64,000 bases of DNA from Pseudomonas sp. SLFW (GCF_009905615.1 NZ_JAAAKW010000002.1:467854-531853); one strand, 5' to 3'; counted from the first letter of the stretch, positions 9,083-18,261 are shown. Made by a program: numbers and translations. The notes: generated by a model not told the origin, from the sequence alone.

Positions 9083-9339
9083 TGAGCAAAAAGAACAAGC
9101 CGCCGATCCTGACCCTCACTTCCGAGCAGGAGAGTGAGGCCTGTCACACGATCAAGCGGTTCATGGAAGACCGTTTCGAACTGGACCTGGGTTCGTTCGA
9201 AGCGGCTGAAATCCTTGAATTGTTCACCCGCGAAATTGCGCCGCACTATTACAACCGAGCGATCTTCGATGCTCAGACGCTGTTAAAAGAGCGCTTCGAG
9301 AGCCTTGAAAGCGACATTTGGTCGCTCGAAAAAAATTAA
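9082..9339 (+). CDS. DUF2164 family small protein
   Basis: This 85-residue cytoplasmic protein starts [17 protein letters not shown] and overlaps the hisH stop (TAATG). It is mostly helical and acidic, with no catalytic motif; the stretch IKRFMEDRFELDLGSFEAAEILE is typical of DUF2164 as I know it. No function is established. Its lock-step coupling to hisH, and its place before hisA, suggest co-expression with histidine synthesis, but a role in the pathway is only inference. Confidence 0.85.
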   Translation: MSKKNKPPILTLTSEQESEACHTIKRFMEDRFELDLGSFEAAEILELFTREIAPHYYNRAIFDAQTLLKERFESLESDIWSLEKN

Positions 9340-9348
9340 AGGCAGTGA

Positions 9349-9373
9349 CAAGCGTCAAGCTTCAAGCTGCAAG
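9349..9373. repeat. AAGCTTCAAGCTGCAAG repeat, hisA upstream
   Basis: A short repeat unit (CAAGCTTCAAGCTGCAAG) lies between the DUF2164 gene and hisA. The inverted form (CTTGCAGCTTGAAGCTTGAAG) lies between hisA and hisF, so copies of the same family flank hisA. Confidence 0.6.
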
Positions 9374-9441
9374 ACTGATTTATGCGCGCCTGATTGCGGC
9401 TAATAGCTCGCAACTCGCAGCGCTTTGACGAGGAAAAGCAG

Positions 9442-10191
9442 ATGCTGATCATTCCCGCTATCGACCTCAAGGACGGCGCTTGTGTGCGCCTGCGCCAAGG
9501 CCGCATGGAAGATTCAACGGTGTTCTCCGATGACCCTGTCAGCATGGCTGCCAAGTGGGTCGACGGTGGCTGCCGCCGTCTGCATCTGGTCGACCTGAAT
9601 GGCGCGTTCGAAGGCCAGCCGGTCAACGGCGAAGTAGTCACGGCCATCGCCAAGCGCTACCCGAACCTGCCGATCCAGATCGGCGGCGGTATTCGTTCGC
9701 TGGAAACCATCGAGCATTACGTCAAAGCGGGCGTGAGCTACGTGATCATCGGCACCAAGGCCGTTAAAGAGCCTGAATTCGTCGCCGAGGCTTGCCGCGC
9801 GTTTCCTGGCAAGGTCATCGTCGGTCTGGATGCCAAAGACGGCTTCGTCGCCACTGACGGCTGGGCTGAAGTCAGCACGGTGCAGGTGATCGACCTGGCC
9901 AAGCGTTTCGAAGCGGACGGCGTCTCGGCCATCGTTTATACCGACATCGCCAAAGACGGCATGATGCAGGGCTGCAACGTGCCGTTTACCGCAGCGTTGG
10001 CTGCGGCCACGAAAATCCCGGTCATCGCATCAGGCGGCATTCACAACCTGGGCGACATCAAGGCGCTGCTGGATGCGAAGGCGCCGGGCATCATCGGCGC
10101 CATCACAGGCCGCGCGATTTATGAGGGGACTCTGGATGTCGCAGAGGCTCAGGCATTGTGTGATGGCTACGCGGCCAGCTCCAAGTTGTAA
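9442..10191 (+). CDS. hisA: HisA, ProFAR isomerase
   Basis: The 249-residue (beta/alpha)8 barrel isomerises the ring-opened phosphoribosyl intermediate in histidine synthesis. Asp8 in IPAIDLKDG and Asp130 in VGLDAKDG match the catalytic pair of the family. Phosphate-binding glycine motifs IGGGIRS and ASGGIHN are present. I start at 9442 (MLIIPAID), preceded by AGGAAAAG; an in-frame ATG 48 bases upstream lies in repeat sequence. HisA and HisF are ancient homologues of each other. Confidence 0.97.
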   Translation: MLIIPAIDLKDGACVRLRQGRMEDSTVFSDDPVSMAAKWVDGGCRRLHLVDLNGAFEGQPVNGEVVTAIAKRYPNLPIQIGGGIRSLETIEHYVKAGVSYVIIGTKAVKEPEFVAEACRAFPGKVIVGLDAKDGFVATDGWAEVSTVQVIDLAKRFEADGVSAIVYTDIAKDGMMQGCNVPFTAALAAATKIPVIASGGIHNLGDIKALLDAKAPGIIGAITGRAIYEGTLDVAEAQALCDGYAASSKL

Positions 10192-10262
10192 GCGGCAAGC
10201 TGCAAGTTAGAAGCGTGACGCGATCTGCTCTTTCTTGCAGCTTGAAGCTTGAAGCTTCTTAA
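10184..10262. repeat. AAGCTTGAAGCTT repeat between hisA and hisF
   Basis: The gap contains GGCAAGCTGCAAG (10194-10206) and, facing it, CTTGCAGCTTGAAGCTTGAAG (about 10235-10256). RNA from it could form a long hairpin. No T-tract follows, so it is not an obvious terminator. Confidence 0.6.
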
Positions 10263-10278
10263 TCGGAGATTAAGTCTT

Positions 10279-11049
10279 ATGGCGTTAGCCAAGCGCATCA
10301 TCCCTTGCCTGGACGTCGACAACGGTCGCGTGGTCAAGGGCGTGAAGTTCGAGAACATCCGCGACGCCGGTGACCCGGTGGAAATCGCTCGTCGTTACGA
10401 TGAGCAGGGCGCCGACGAGATCACCTTTCTCGACATCACCGCCAGCGTCGATGGCCGCGACACCACACTGCATACCGTCGAGCGCATGGCCAGCCAAGTG
10501 TTTATCCCACTGACCGTCGGCGGCGGCGTGCGCACTGTGATGGACATTCGCAACCTGCTCAATGCCGGGGCTGACAAGGTCTCGATTAACACGGCGGCGG
10601 TGTTCAACCCTGAGTTCGTCGGCGAGGCTGCTGCGCGGTTCGGTTCGCAATGCATCGTGGTGGCGATCGACGCCAAGAAGGTGTCCGGTCCGGGTGAAAC
10701 ACCGCGCTGGGAAATCTTCACCCACGGCGGTCGCAAGCCGACCGGTCTGGACGCGGTCGAGTGGGCCAAGAAGATGGAAGGCCTGGGCGCTGGTGAAATT
10801 CTGCTGACCAGCATGGATCAGGACGGCATGAAAAACGGCTTCGATCTTGGCGTAACCCGCGCGATCAGCGATGCGCTGGGTATTCCGGTGATTGCGTCGG
10901 GTGGCGTGGGAAACCTTCAACACCTGGCTGATGGCGTGCTGGAAGGTCATGCCAGCGCGGTGCTGGCGGCGAGTATTTTTCACTTCGGCGAATACACCGT
11001 GCCCGAAGCCAAGGCGTTCATGGCGAAGCAAGGCATCGTCGTTCGCTGA
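10279..11049 (+). CDS. hisF: Imidazole glycerol phosphate synthase, cyclase subunit HisF
   Basis: The 256-residue barrel uses ammonia from HisH to form imidazole glycerol phosphate and AICAR. Asp12 in [10 protein letters not shown] and the Asp in VVAIDAKKV are the catalytic pair; the N-terminal [12 protein letters not shown] and the glycine motifs GGGVRT and ASGGVGN are characteristic. I start at 10279, preceded by GGAGAT; an in-frame ATG 30 bases upstream falls in the repeat. It is the last his gene in the cluster, and hisE, hisI and the remaining genes are not in the window. Confidence 0.97.
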   Translation: MALAKRIIPCLDVDNGRVVKGVKFENIRDAGDPVEIARRYDEQGADEITFLDITASVDGRDTTLHTVERMASQVFIPLTVGGGVRTVMDIRNLLNAGADKVSINTAAVFNPEFVGEAAARFGSQCIVVAIDAKKVSGPGETPRWEIFTHGGRKPTGLDAVEWAKKMEGLGAGEILLTSMDQDGMKNGFDLGVTRAISDALGIPVIASGGVGNLQHLADGVLEGHASAVLAASIFHFGEYTVPEAKAFMAKQGIVVR

Positions 11050-11078
11050 TTGCCCTCACGCTGAATGCACGCCCCAAC

Positions 11079-11183
11079 CTGTGGGAGCGAATTCATTCGC
11101 GAAGCGATGGTACATCCGATGAAGATCCATCGGATGTAAGGGCTAATCGTCGGACTGCCGTCCAGAATGAATTCGCTCCCACC
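11079..11183. repeat. REP doublet, GAATTC type
   Basis: Inverted arms GTGGGAGCGAATTCATTCGC (11081-11100) and GAATTCGCTCCCAC (11169-11182) enclose a spacer with its own small palindrome (ACATCCGATG ... CATCGGATGT). It lies downstream of hisF. Confidence 0.85.
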
Positions 11184-11338
11184 CGGTTTGGTGCGCCGTT
11201 AGGCGGTCATTGCCCACTCTCGGCCCCAGACGCTTCAAGCCACTTCTGTTCTGAAAGCGACCATCGCCCTCACTGAACTGGACAATGCCTATCGTTAACG
11301 GCACTCTCATGCCGTCGTCAGGATCGGGTGCCAGGGAT

Positions 11339-12094
11339 ATGTTCAAAGGTGTTTTTCTTGCGCTGATCAGCGCTGCGACGTTGCTCTCAGGCGTCGCTCG
11401 GGCAGACGATGCGCCGGCCTATTCGATGGTGCTCCTCACCGAGAATTTCCCGCCCTACAACATGGCCATCGACGGAAAAAACTTCGCCCAGGAAAGCAAT
11501 ATCAAGGGCATTGCCGTCGAGATCGTTCGCGAAACCTTCAAGCGTGCCGGTATCGGCTACAGCATGACCCTGCGTTTCCCATGGGACCGCATCTACAAAC
11601 TGGCATTGGAAAAACCGGGCTACGGCGTGTTCGTGACCGCGCGTTTGCCTGAGCGCGAGACGTTGTTCAAGTGGGTCGGCCCGATCGGCCCGGACGACTG
11701 GATCATGCTGGCGAAGGCCGACAGCCCGCTTCAACTGAATTCCCTCGAAGATGCCAGGCAATACCGAATCGGCGCCTATAAAGGTGACGCCATTGCCGAA
11801 GAGTTGGGGCGTCAGGGCATGAACCCGATCACCGTGCTCAGCGACAAGGACAACGCTCGAAAGCTGGTCGAAGGGCAGATTGATTTGTGGGCGACAGGTG
11901 ATCCGGCGGGGCGGTACCTGGCGCGTCAGGAAGGTGTGACAGGCCTGAAAACCGTGCTGCGCTTTAACAGCGCCGAATTGTTCCTGGCGCTGAACAAGGA
12001 CACGCCGGACGAGGTGGTCAACAAGCTACAGACCGCGCTGGATCAACTGCGCAAAGAAGGGACAGTGGACAGCATTCTCGGGAAATACCTCTGA
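11339..12094 (+). CDS. Family 3-like periplasmic solute-binding protein
   Basis: The 251-residue product has a signal peptide (MFKGVFLALISAATLLSGVARA) and then a type-II solute-binding fold with ENFPPYN (about residue 37), the R-x-E motif TARLPERE, and GAYKGDAIAEEL. Such proteins bind amino acids or other polar solutes. No permease or ATPase gene adjoins, so the ligand and partner are unknown, and it could act as an orphan sensor or binding protein. I start at 11339, where the signal peptide begins; an ATG-containing extension to 11285 adds 18 residues before it. Confidence 0.85.
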   Translation: MFKGVFLALISAATLLSGVARADDAPAYSMVLLTENFPPYNMAIDGKNFAQESNIKGIAVEIVRETFKRAGIGYSMTLRFPWDRIYKLALEKPGYGVFVTARLPERETLFKWVGPIGPDDWIMLAKADSPLQLNSLEDARQYRIGAYKGDAIAEELGRQGMNPITVLSDKDNARKLVEGQIDLWATGDPAGRYLARQEGVTGLKTVLRFNSAELFLALNKDTPDEVVNKLQTALDQLRKEGTVDSILGKYL

Positions 12095-12130
12095 CGCAAC
12101 GCCACAATCCTCGCCTGAATGCGGCTCAAC

Positions 12131-12222
12131 CTGTGGGAGCGAATTCATTCGCGAAAGGCCCTTACATTCGATAAATCTTCGTCGGACGTACCGCTGCCTC
12201 GCGAATGAATTCGCTCCCACAG
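12131..12222. repeat. REP doublet, GAATTC type
   Basis: Arms GTGGGAGCGAATTCATTCGC (12133-12152) and CGAATGAATTCGCTCCCAC (12202-12220) are near-perfect inverted copies with about 50 bases between them. They lie between two convergent genes. Confidence 0.88.
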
Positions 12223-12242
12223 GAAATCGCACTCCGCTCGAT

Positions 12243-13043
12243 CTACCGATAAACCCCATTCTTCCCGTGCCCGCCCATGGCCTGATTGCCACGAATGCTG
12301 ATCATATGGCGCAGTTCCACCCATTCGATGCCTTGGGCCTTGAGCTTGGGCAGTTCCCGCTCCAGCACGTCCATGGTCACCGGGTAGGGATGGCCGATCA
12401 TGATTGCCGAGCCTTGCTTGTGCGCCAGTTTGATCGCGGTCTGTAGCTGCCCGTAGATCGCTTCGCTGGTGCGGGTGTCGTCGAGGAATACGTCCCGCGA
12501 CACGCTCGCCAAACCAATCTTTTGTGCCTCAGCAGCGGCTACGGTCTTGGCGCTGGTGCGGCTGTCGACCAGAAACAGATGACGCCGCTGCAACTCGCCC
12601 ACCAGCCAGGCCATGGCCACGGGCTCTGCGGTCATGCGGCTGCCTTCGTGGTTGTTGATGCCTGCGGCATACGGTACTTTCAGCAGCGCCGCGTTAAGGC
12701 GGGCTTCAAGCTCGGGCAGCGGCAGGTCGGGATGCCACGCGTACGGCCCGGTGGCAGGGTCCATCGGCATGTGCAGCATCACCGTTCGACCCGCCTTGTG
12801 GGCCTGACGCGCAAAATCCGTTGCATGCGGGGTGTCCGGCATGATCGCAACCGTCACGGGGCCGGGGAGGGCCAGCGCACGGCTGTCCTTCTCGGGGCTT
12901 TGTCCGAGATCGTCGATGATCAAGCTGAGGTAGGCGACCTTCGCTGGTTTGGCGTCGGTGCCGGAGGATTCGGCGGGTGCCGCACATGCAACACCCGTCA
13001 CCACTGCAAGGGCCCAGACGAGCCCGGTCAACCAGAAGCGCAT
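12243..13043 (-). CDS. YibQ-like divergent polysaccharide deacetylase
   Basis: The 266-residue exported protein has a signal peptide (MRFWLTGLVWALAVVTGVACA) and a degenerate NodB-type deacetylase barrel: LSLIIDDLGQ (Asp pair), AIMPDTPHA, HMPMDP and NHEGSRMT. This matches the divergent deacetylase family of E. coli YibQ, which lies beside envC and gpmI there too. The start ATG at 13043 is one base from the ctpA stop at 13045, so it is the last gene of the gpmI-envC-ctpA-yibQ series. A GTG at 13064 would overlap ctpA and delay the signal peptide. The substrate is probably a wall or envelope glycan. Confidence 0.88.
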   Translation of the reverse strand: MRFWLTGLVWALAVVTGVACAAPAESSGTDAKPAKVAYLSLIIDDLGQSPEKDSRALALPGPVTVAIMPDTPHATDFARQAHKAGRTVMLHMPMDPATGPYAWHPDLPLPELEARLNAALLKVPYAAGINNHEGSRMTAEPVAMAWLVGELQRRHLFLVDSRTSAKTVAAAEAQKIGLASVSRDVFLDDTRTSEAIYGQLQTAIKLAHKQGSAIMIGHPYPVTMDVLERELPKLKAQGIEWVELRHMISIRGNQAMGGHGKNGVYR

Positions 13044-13044
13044 A

Positions 13045-14376
13045 TCAATTGCCGCGTGTGACACTCAATCCCTTGAGCAGACTGAGGGCCTGGTTCATCT
13101 GGTAATCGTCGTCCTGCGGACGCGACTTGCCAGCCTTGGATTTGGTGGTCGGTTTGTCCGCGCCGCCATTGCCGTTGCCCAGGTGGCCGAGCAGGTCGGC
13201 CTCTTTGTAGTTCTCGCCATCGGCTTCGGTCGTGACCTTGGCGCGTTTGACTTCGATGTCCGGGTTGATGCCCTGGGCCTGAATCGAGCGGCCATTGGGC
13301 GTGAAATACAGCGCCGTGGTCAGCTTGAGCGCGCGGTCGTTGGCCAGTGGCAACACGGTTTGCACCGAGCCTTTGCCGAAGGTGTCCGTGCCCATCAGGA
13401 TGCCGCGTTTCTGGTCTTGCAAGGCACCGGCGACGATTTCCGATGCCGAGGCGCTGCCGCCGTTGATCAGTACCACCAGTGGCGCGCCTTCGCTGGCGTC
13501 GGCCGGGTCTGCGGAGAAGCGCAGTTCGGAGTTGGCGATACGGCCCTTGGTGTAGACAATCAGCCCTTTGGTCAGGAAATGGTCCGCCACTTCGACCGCC
13601 GCCTGCAGCACGCCGCCCGGGTTGTTGCGCAGGTCGAGGATCAGGCCGTTCATCTTCTTGCCGTTGTCCTTGCGCAGCTTGGCCAGCGCCTTGCCGACCT
13701 CTTCGCCGGTCTTGACCTGGAACTGGGTGATGCGGATATAGCCATAACCCGGCTCCAGCATCTGCGATTTCACGCTCTTGACCTGAATGGTCGCGCGGGC
13801 GAGCGTCACGTCGAACGGGTTGCCGCCGTCGCGCACCAGCGTCAGGGTGATTTTCTCGCCCAGCTTGCCGCGCATCTTGTCGACGGCTTCCTGCATGGTC
13901 TGGCCTTGGGTCGGCGCGCCGTTGATCTTGACGATCAGGTCGCCTGCCTCGATGCCAGCCTTGGAAGCGGGTGTGTCGTCGATGGGCGAAACGACTTTGA
14001 TGAAGCCGTCCTCGACGCCCACTTCGATGCCCAGACCGCCGAACTCCCCGCTGGTGCTTTCTTGCAGCTCCTGGAAATCTTCCGGGCCGAGGTAGGCAGA
14101 GTGCGGGTCGAGGTTGCTGAGCATGCCTTTGATGGCGTTTTCCAGCAGGGTCTTGTCATCTACAGGCTCGACATAAGCGGCTTTGATCCGGTCCATGACC
14201 TCGGCGAAGGTCCGCAGCTCGTCGAGCGGCAGTGGCGCCTTGATGTTCGCGGCGTTGGCGGGCGCGGCAGCAGCAGGCGCAGCAGCCGGTGCGGCACCTG
14301 CGGCCAATGCATGCGGAGCGCCGATAGCCACGGCGATAGTCAGGGCCAGCGAGGTGAGGCGGGACGAAAACAGCAT
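13045..14376 (-). CDS. ctpA: S41 carboxy-terminal processing protease CtpA
   Basis: The 443-residue protein has a signal peptide followed by an Ala/Pro-rich segment (residues 25-45), a PDZ domain (about 105-185, GGLGIEV ... GDLIVKING) and the S41 protease core. The catalytic Ser lies in GGSASASEI and the catalytic Lys in DTFGKGSVQ. In P. aeruginosa CtpA degrades peptidoglycan hydrolases in the periplasm. An extended acidic/Lys tail ends LSLLKGLSVTRGN. It lies just after the murein-hydrolase activator envC, which fits a role in controlling wall hydrolysis. Confidence 0.94.
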   Translation of the reverse strand: MLFSSRLTSLALTIAVAIGAPHALAAGAAPAAAPAAAAPANAANIKAPLPLDELRTFAEVMDRIKAAYVEPVDDKTLLENAIKGMLSNLDPHSAYLGPEDFQELQESTSGEFGGLGIEVGVEDGFIKVVSPIDDTPASKAGIEAGDLIVKINGAPTQGQTMQEAVDKMRGKLGEKITLTLVRDGGNPFDVTLARATIQVKSVKSQMLEPGYGYIRITQFQVKTGEEVGKALAKLRKDNGKKMNGLILDLRNNPGGVLQAAVEVADHFLTKGLIVYTKGRIANSELRFSADPADASEGAPLVVLINGGSASASEIVAGALQDQKRGILMGTDTFGKGSVQTVLPLANDRALKLTTALYFTPNGRSIQAQGINPDIEVKRAKVTTEADGENYKEADLLGHLGNGNGGADKPTTKSKAGKSRPQDDDYQMNQALSLLKGLSVTRGN

Positions 14377-14406
14377 GTCTTACGAACTCCTGAGTGAGGT
14401 GTCGAC

Positions 14407-15720
14407 TTATCCTTGAGTGCGACACCATTGGGCCGGATCACTAGGGCGACCCTGCTGACGAATAGCGAAATACAGCGCCGGAGTGTCCTGACCACCACCA
14501 CTGTTGCCTACAGTGGCGATCGCTTCCCCGGCTTTTACAACGTCCCCAGCTTCCTTCAACAGGCTCTGGTTGTGACCGTACAGACTCAAATAGCCGTTGC
14601 CGTGATCGAGAATGACCAGAAGGCCAGCCCCGCGCAACCAGTCGGCGAAGACCACGCGACCCCCATGCACAGCGCGTACCTGACTGCCTGCGGCAGCGCT
14701 GATCATCACGCCGTCCCACTTGGTTCGCTCGTCATCGCCGCGGGTTTCACCGAAACGCGCCAACAATCGACCATCGACAGGCCAAGGAAGTTTTCCTTTT
14801 GCTTGTTCAAAAGGCCCACCGTAGGACTGACCCGCGCTGGAAACCATCGCGCCGGGGGCTTTCACCGGCTTGCGAGGCGGCTCATCGCTTTCATCTTTGC
14901 TACGGTTTTTGGCCAGTGCTTCCTGCTGCTCACGCTGACGCTTCTCGGCTTCCTGCTGGGCCAAGAGCGCTTTCTGACGCGCCTCTTCGGCTTCACGCGC
15001 CTGACGGGCGAGGGTTTCTTCGATGGTCTTCAGGACTTTAGTCAGGTCTGCCTGATCCTGCTGGCGAGCCTGTAGCTTTTGATCGCGGGCCTTGTAGTCC
15101 TGATTCAGCTTGGCCAGTGCAACCTGGCGCTCCTGGCGAACGGTGTCGAGCTGAGACTTCTGGTCATCCAGCGAGCTTTTCTGCACCAGCAACTGGGCCT
15201 GTTGCAGGTCGATGTCTTTCTGGACCTCGGCCAGTTGGCGCAGCGTTTCGTTGAAGGCGTGCAGTTGTTTGAGTCGGGCCTGACTCACGTAATCGTAATA
15301 GGTGAGCGTGCGGGCGAATTTTTCGGGGTTCTGCTGGTTGAGCAGCAGTTTGAGGTATTCCTGACGGCCACTTTGATAAGCGGCGCGGGCTTGAATCGCG
15401 ATCAGTCGTTGCTGTTCAACGCGTGCGCTTTGGAGTTTTTTTTTCTCTTCATCGAGCCGTTGGAGCTCGGCTTCGCTCTTTTTTAGTTCTTTTTGCAGGG
15501 CCTCCACCTGCTTTTCCAGCTGACCCATTTGGGTTTCGGTTGTGCGGAGGTCTTTTTGTACGCCGGATTTCTCGTCCTGGATTTGACTCAGGGTCTTCTT
15601 CAGCTCAGCAATGTCCTGACGCGTGGCATCCAGCTGTTTTTGGGTTTGTGCGCGGTCATCGTCGGCAAAGGCCGGAGTGAGCAAGCACATCAAAGCAAGG
15701 ACGATCAGGGCGCGGAGCAT
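14407..15720 (-). CDS. envC: Murein hydrolase activator EnvC
   Basis: The 437-residue protein has a signal peptide (MLRALIVLALMCLLTPAFA), a long coiled coil (residues 22-260, heptads rich in Gln, Lys, Leu) and a C-terminal LytM domain. The LytM site is degenerate: KWDGVMI and LYFAIRQQG replace the zinc-binding H-x3-D and HxH, as in EnvC activators, so it should activate amidases rather than cut wall. I start at 15720 where the signal peptide begins; a TTG 57 bases upstream is in frame, but neither start has a strong ribosome site. It sits between gpmI and ctpA on the same strand. Confidence 0.92.
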   Translation of the reverse strand: MLRALIVLALMCLLTPAFADDDRAQTQKQLDATRQDIAELKKTLSQIQDEKSGVQKDLRTTETQMGQLEKQVEALQKELKKSEAELQRLDEEKKKLQSARVEQQRLIAIQARAAYQSGRQEYLKLLLNQQNPEKFARTLTYYDYVSQARLKQLHAFNETLRQLAEVQKDIDLQQAQLLVQKSSLDDQKSQLDTVRQERQVALAKLNQDYKARDQKLQARQQDQADLTKVLKTIEETLARQAREAEEARQKALLAQQEAEKRQREQQEALAKNRSKDESDEPPRKPVKAPGAMVSSAGQSYGGPFEQAKGKLPWPVDGRLLARFGETRGDDERTKWDGVMISAAAGSQVRAVHGGRVVFADWLRGAGLLVILDHGNGYLSLYGHNQSLLKEAGDVVKAGEAIATVGNSGGGQDTPALYFAIRQQGRPSDPAQWCRTQG

Positions 15721-15818
15721 GGAGTTGGGCGATACCAGGAGTGAAGACGGGCTTAGTATGCCCGCCGAAGGCTGCAAAAAAAACGCTCATCGGGCGCGGC
15801 TTTCAGACATTTCATACA

Positions 15819-15853
15819 AAAACCGGCGTGTTTGGGATGAACACGCCGGTTTA
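15819..15853 (-). terminator. Terminator between gpmI and envC
   Basis: A 13-bp stem (15820-15832 with 15840-15852) and a 7-base loop are followed on the minus strand by a T-rich tract. It lies just past the gpmI stop, so envC is either expressed by read-through or has its own promoter. Confidence 0.8.
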
Positions 15854-15858
15854 GGGGC

Positions 15859-17406
15859 TTACCTGGCGACCAGAATCGACGTGCCGGTCATTTCTTTCGG
15901 GATTTCCAGACCCAGCAAAGTCAGCATGGTCGGCGCCACGTCTGCCAGCACGCCGCCTTCGCGCACTTTCAGGTCACGCTTGCCGACGTAGACGAACGGC
16001 ACCGGCTCAGAGGTGTGCGCGGTGTGCGGCTGATGCGTTTTCTCGTCGGTCATTTGCTCGACGTTGCCGTGGTCGGCCGTGATCAGCGCTTCGCCACCGA
16101 CTTTTTCTAGCGCCTCGGTGATGCGACCGATGCACACGTCCAGGCATTCAACCGCCTTGACCGCTGCTTCCATGATGCCGCTGTGGCCCACCATGTCGCC
16201 GTTGGCGTAGTTGACGATAATCACGTCAAAACGTTGATTTTCGATGGCATCGACGATCTTGTCGGTGACTTCCGGCGCGCTCATTTCAGGCTGCAGGTCA
16301 TAGGTCGCGACTTTCGGCGAGGGAATCAGGATGCGCTGTTCGCCTTCGAACGGCTCTTCACGGCCTCCGGAGAAGAAAAACGTCACGTGGGCGTATTTCT
16401 CGGTTTCGGCGATGCGCAGCTGAGTCTTGCCGTTTTTGGCCAGGTATTCGCCGAGCACGTTGTCCAGGCTGCCTTTGGTGAACGCGGCGGGTGCGTGAAT
16501 GGACGCGGCGTATTGGGTCAGCATGACGAAGGCAGCCAGTTTTGGCTGGCGGGCACGTGCGAAGTCCTTGAAATCGTCTTCGACGAACACACGCGTCAGT
16601 TCGCGGGCGCGGTCAGCGCGGAAGTTCATGAAGACAACAGCGTCGCCGTCTTCGACCTTGACCTGATCGCCAATGCGCGTGGCTTTGACGAACTCGTCGT
16701 TTTCGTCACGGGCGTAGGCGGCGTCCAGTCCTGCCTTCGCAGTGTCGGCCTGGAATTCGGATTTGCCGTCGACGATCAGGTTGTAGGCTGATTCAACGCG
16801 GTCCCAGCGATTGTCGCGATCCATGGCGAAATAACGGCCAATGATCGTGGCAGTACGACCTTTGCCCAGCCGGCCATAGGCCGCTTCCATGGTGTCGAGG
16901 TATTGATGCGCGCTGCGTGGCGGTGTGTCGCGACCGTCGAGGAACGCGTGCAGGTAGATCTTCTCGGCGCCACGTTTGGCGGCCAGTTCGACCATGGCGA
17001 CCAAATGATCTTCATGACTGTGTACGCCGCCATCGGAGAGCAGACCCAGGACGTGCACGGCCTTGCCGTCACCCACGGCTTGATCCACGGCCTTGCAGAT
17101 GGCTTCGTTCTCGAAGAACTCGCCGTCCTTGATCGCCTTGGTCACCCGAGTGAAATCCTGATACACCACGCGTCCGGCGCCGAGGTTCATGTGGCCCACT
17201 TCAGAGTTGCCCATCTGACCGTCTGGCAGACCGACATCCATCCCGGAACCGGAGATCAGGCCGTTGGGCATGGTCTTGTACAGGCGATCGAAGGTCGGCG
17301 TTTTTTTGCTGGCGGTCGCCTCGTAGACCGCGTTGCCGTCGTGGCTGTCGCTGTGACCGAAGCCGTCCAGGATGATCAGAACCAATGGTTTAGGCGTGGT
17401 AGTCAT
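15859..17406 (-). CDS. gpmI: 2,3-bisphosphoglycerate-independent phosphoglycerate mutase
   Basis: The 515-residue cytoplasmic enzyme interconverts 3- and 2-phosphoglycerate using two manganese ions. ILDGFGHSD (Asp14) and the nucleophile Ser68 in [15 protein letters not shown] are at the N-terminus, and the second metal site is in [11 protein letters not shown] near residue 445. An ATG at 17406 ([12 protein letters not shown]) with GAGTGGG upstream is preferred over one three codons earlier. The neighbours envC and ctpA are conserved partners in gammaproteobacteria. Confidence 0.97.
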   Translation of the reverse strand: MTTTPKPLVLIILDGFGHSDSHDGNAVYEATASKKTPTFDRLYKTMPNGLISGSGMDVGLPDGQMGNSEVGHMNLGAGRVVYQDFTRVTKAIKDGEFFENEAICKAVDQAVGDGKAVHVLGLLSDGGVHSHEDHLVAMVELAAKRGAEKIYLHAFLDGRDTPPRSAHQYLDTMEAAYGRLGKGRTATIIGRYFAMDRDNRWDRVESAYNLIVDGKSEFQADTAKAGLDAAYARDENDEFVKATRIGDQVKVEDGDAVVFMNFRADRARELTRVFVEDDFKDFARARQPKLAAFVMLTQYAASIHAPAAFTKGSLDNVLGEYLAKNGKTQLRIAETEKYAHVTFFFSGGREEPFEGEQRILIPSPKVATYDLQPEMSAPEVTDKIVDAIENQRFDVIIVNYANGDMVGHSGIMEAAVKAVECLDVCIGRITEALEKVGGEALITADHGNVEQMTDEKTHQPHTAHTSEPVPFVYVGKRDLKVREGGVLADVAPTMLTLLGLEIPKEMTGTSILVAR

Positions 17407-17491
17407 GAATCCCACTCTTGGCTAATAGGTGAAGTAGAAAAAAGATCAGCAGTTTAGGACGAAGTTCCGACGGCGTCACTGCCGTACGGGC

Positions 17492-17520
17492 TTTGGCCCA
17501 CCTTGGGGGCTGTGTATACT
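17492..17520 (+). promoter_or_regulatory. Possible promoter of rhodanese-grxC-secB
   Basis: TTTGGC (17492-17497) and TATACT (17515-17520) are spaced by 17 bases, about 29 bases before the rhodanese start. The -10 is close to consensus and the -35 moderate. Confidence 0.45.
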
Positions 17521-17548
17521 GGCCGACATTTTAACGCCCTGGAACCTG

Positions 17549-17965
17549 ATGATGGTTGATCACCTGCTTGCATTTGCCACGAACCACTATTTGATCACTG
17601 GCGCTTTTGTCATTCTGCTGGCGCTGCTGATCGCGACAGAGCTGAACAAGGGCGGCAAGAGCTTGAGCACGGGTGAGCTGACCGCGCTGGTCAACCGTGA
17701 TGAGGCGGTGGTCATCGACGTGCGTCCCAAGAAGGACTACGCCACTGGCCATATCGTGGGCGCCCTGAACTTCCCTCAGGACAAGGTCATGTCCCGTACC
17801 TCGGAACTTGAGAAGTACAAATCCAAGACCCTGATCATCGTCGATGCCGCCGGTCAGCACGCGGGTCACGTGGCCAGCGAGCTGCTCAAGGCCGGTTTCA
17901 CTGCGGCCAAGCTGTCTGGCGGCGTCTCGTCGTGGCGCGGCGACAACCTGCCACTGGTGAAGTGA
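17549..17965 (+). CDS. Membrane-anchored rhodanese-like protein without catalytic Cys
   Basis: The 138-residue product has an N-terminal membrane segment (residues 14-29, YLITGAFVILLALLIA) and a single rhodanese domain (SLSTGELTALV ... VVIDVRPKKDYATGHIVGALNFP). The active-site loop, which normally holds Cys, reads VDAAGQHAGH, so sulfurtransferase activity is not expected. It resembles E. coli YibN, also linked to grxC and secB. Two adjacent ATG codons (17549 and 17552) follow GGAACC; either may be used. The stop is two bases before grxC. Confidence 0.9.
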   Translation: MMVDHLLAFATNHYLITGAFVILLALLIATELNKGGKSLSTGELTALVNRDEAVVIDVRPKKDYATGHIVGALNFPQDKVMSRTSELEKYKSKTLIIVDAAGQHAGHVASELLKAGFTAAKLSGGVSSWRGDNLPLVK

Positions 17966-17966
17966 C

Positions 17967-18221
17967 ATGGCTGAAGTCGTCGTCTACTCCAGCGATTATT
18001 GCCCTTACTGCTCGCGAGCCAAGTACCTGCTCGAAAGCAAGAACGTCGATTTCGAGGAAATCAAAGTCGACGGCAAGCCGCAGATTCGCGCTGAAATGAC
18101 AAAAAAGGCCGGACGCACGTCGGTCCCGCAGATCTGGATCGGTTCGGTCCACGTCGGCGGCTGCGACGATCTGTTCGCATTGGAACGTGCCGGTAAGCTC
18201 GACACACTGTTGAGCGCCTGA
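17967..18221 (+). CDS. grxC: Glutaredoxin 3
   Basis: The 84-residue dithiol glutaredoxin has its redox site Cys12-Pro-Tyr-Cys15 near the N-terminus, the cis-proline segment TSVPQIWIG (about residues 51-59) and the glutathione-binding GGCDDL. It reduces protein and glutathione mixed disulfides in the cytoplasm. It starts one base after the rhodanese stop and precedes secB by 40 bases, a conserved order. Confidence 0.97.
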   Translation: MAEVVVYSSDYCPYCSRAKYLLESKNVDFEEIKVDGKPQIRAEMTKKAGRTSVPQIWIGSVHVGGCDDLFALERAGKLDTLLSA

Positions 18222-18261
18222 ATTCGAACCCTACAAGACCCAAGAGTAAGAAGGATCTGAG

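Noticed and set aside
12949..14397. A 482-codon plus-strand frame over ctpA
   Set aside because: The opposite strand carries the complete CtpA with its Ser/Lys dyad; the plus frame has no motif.
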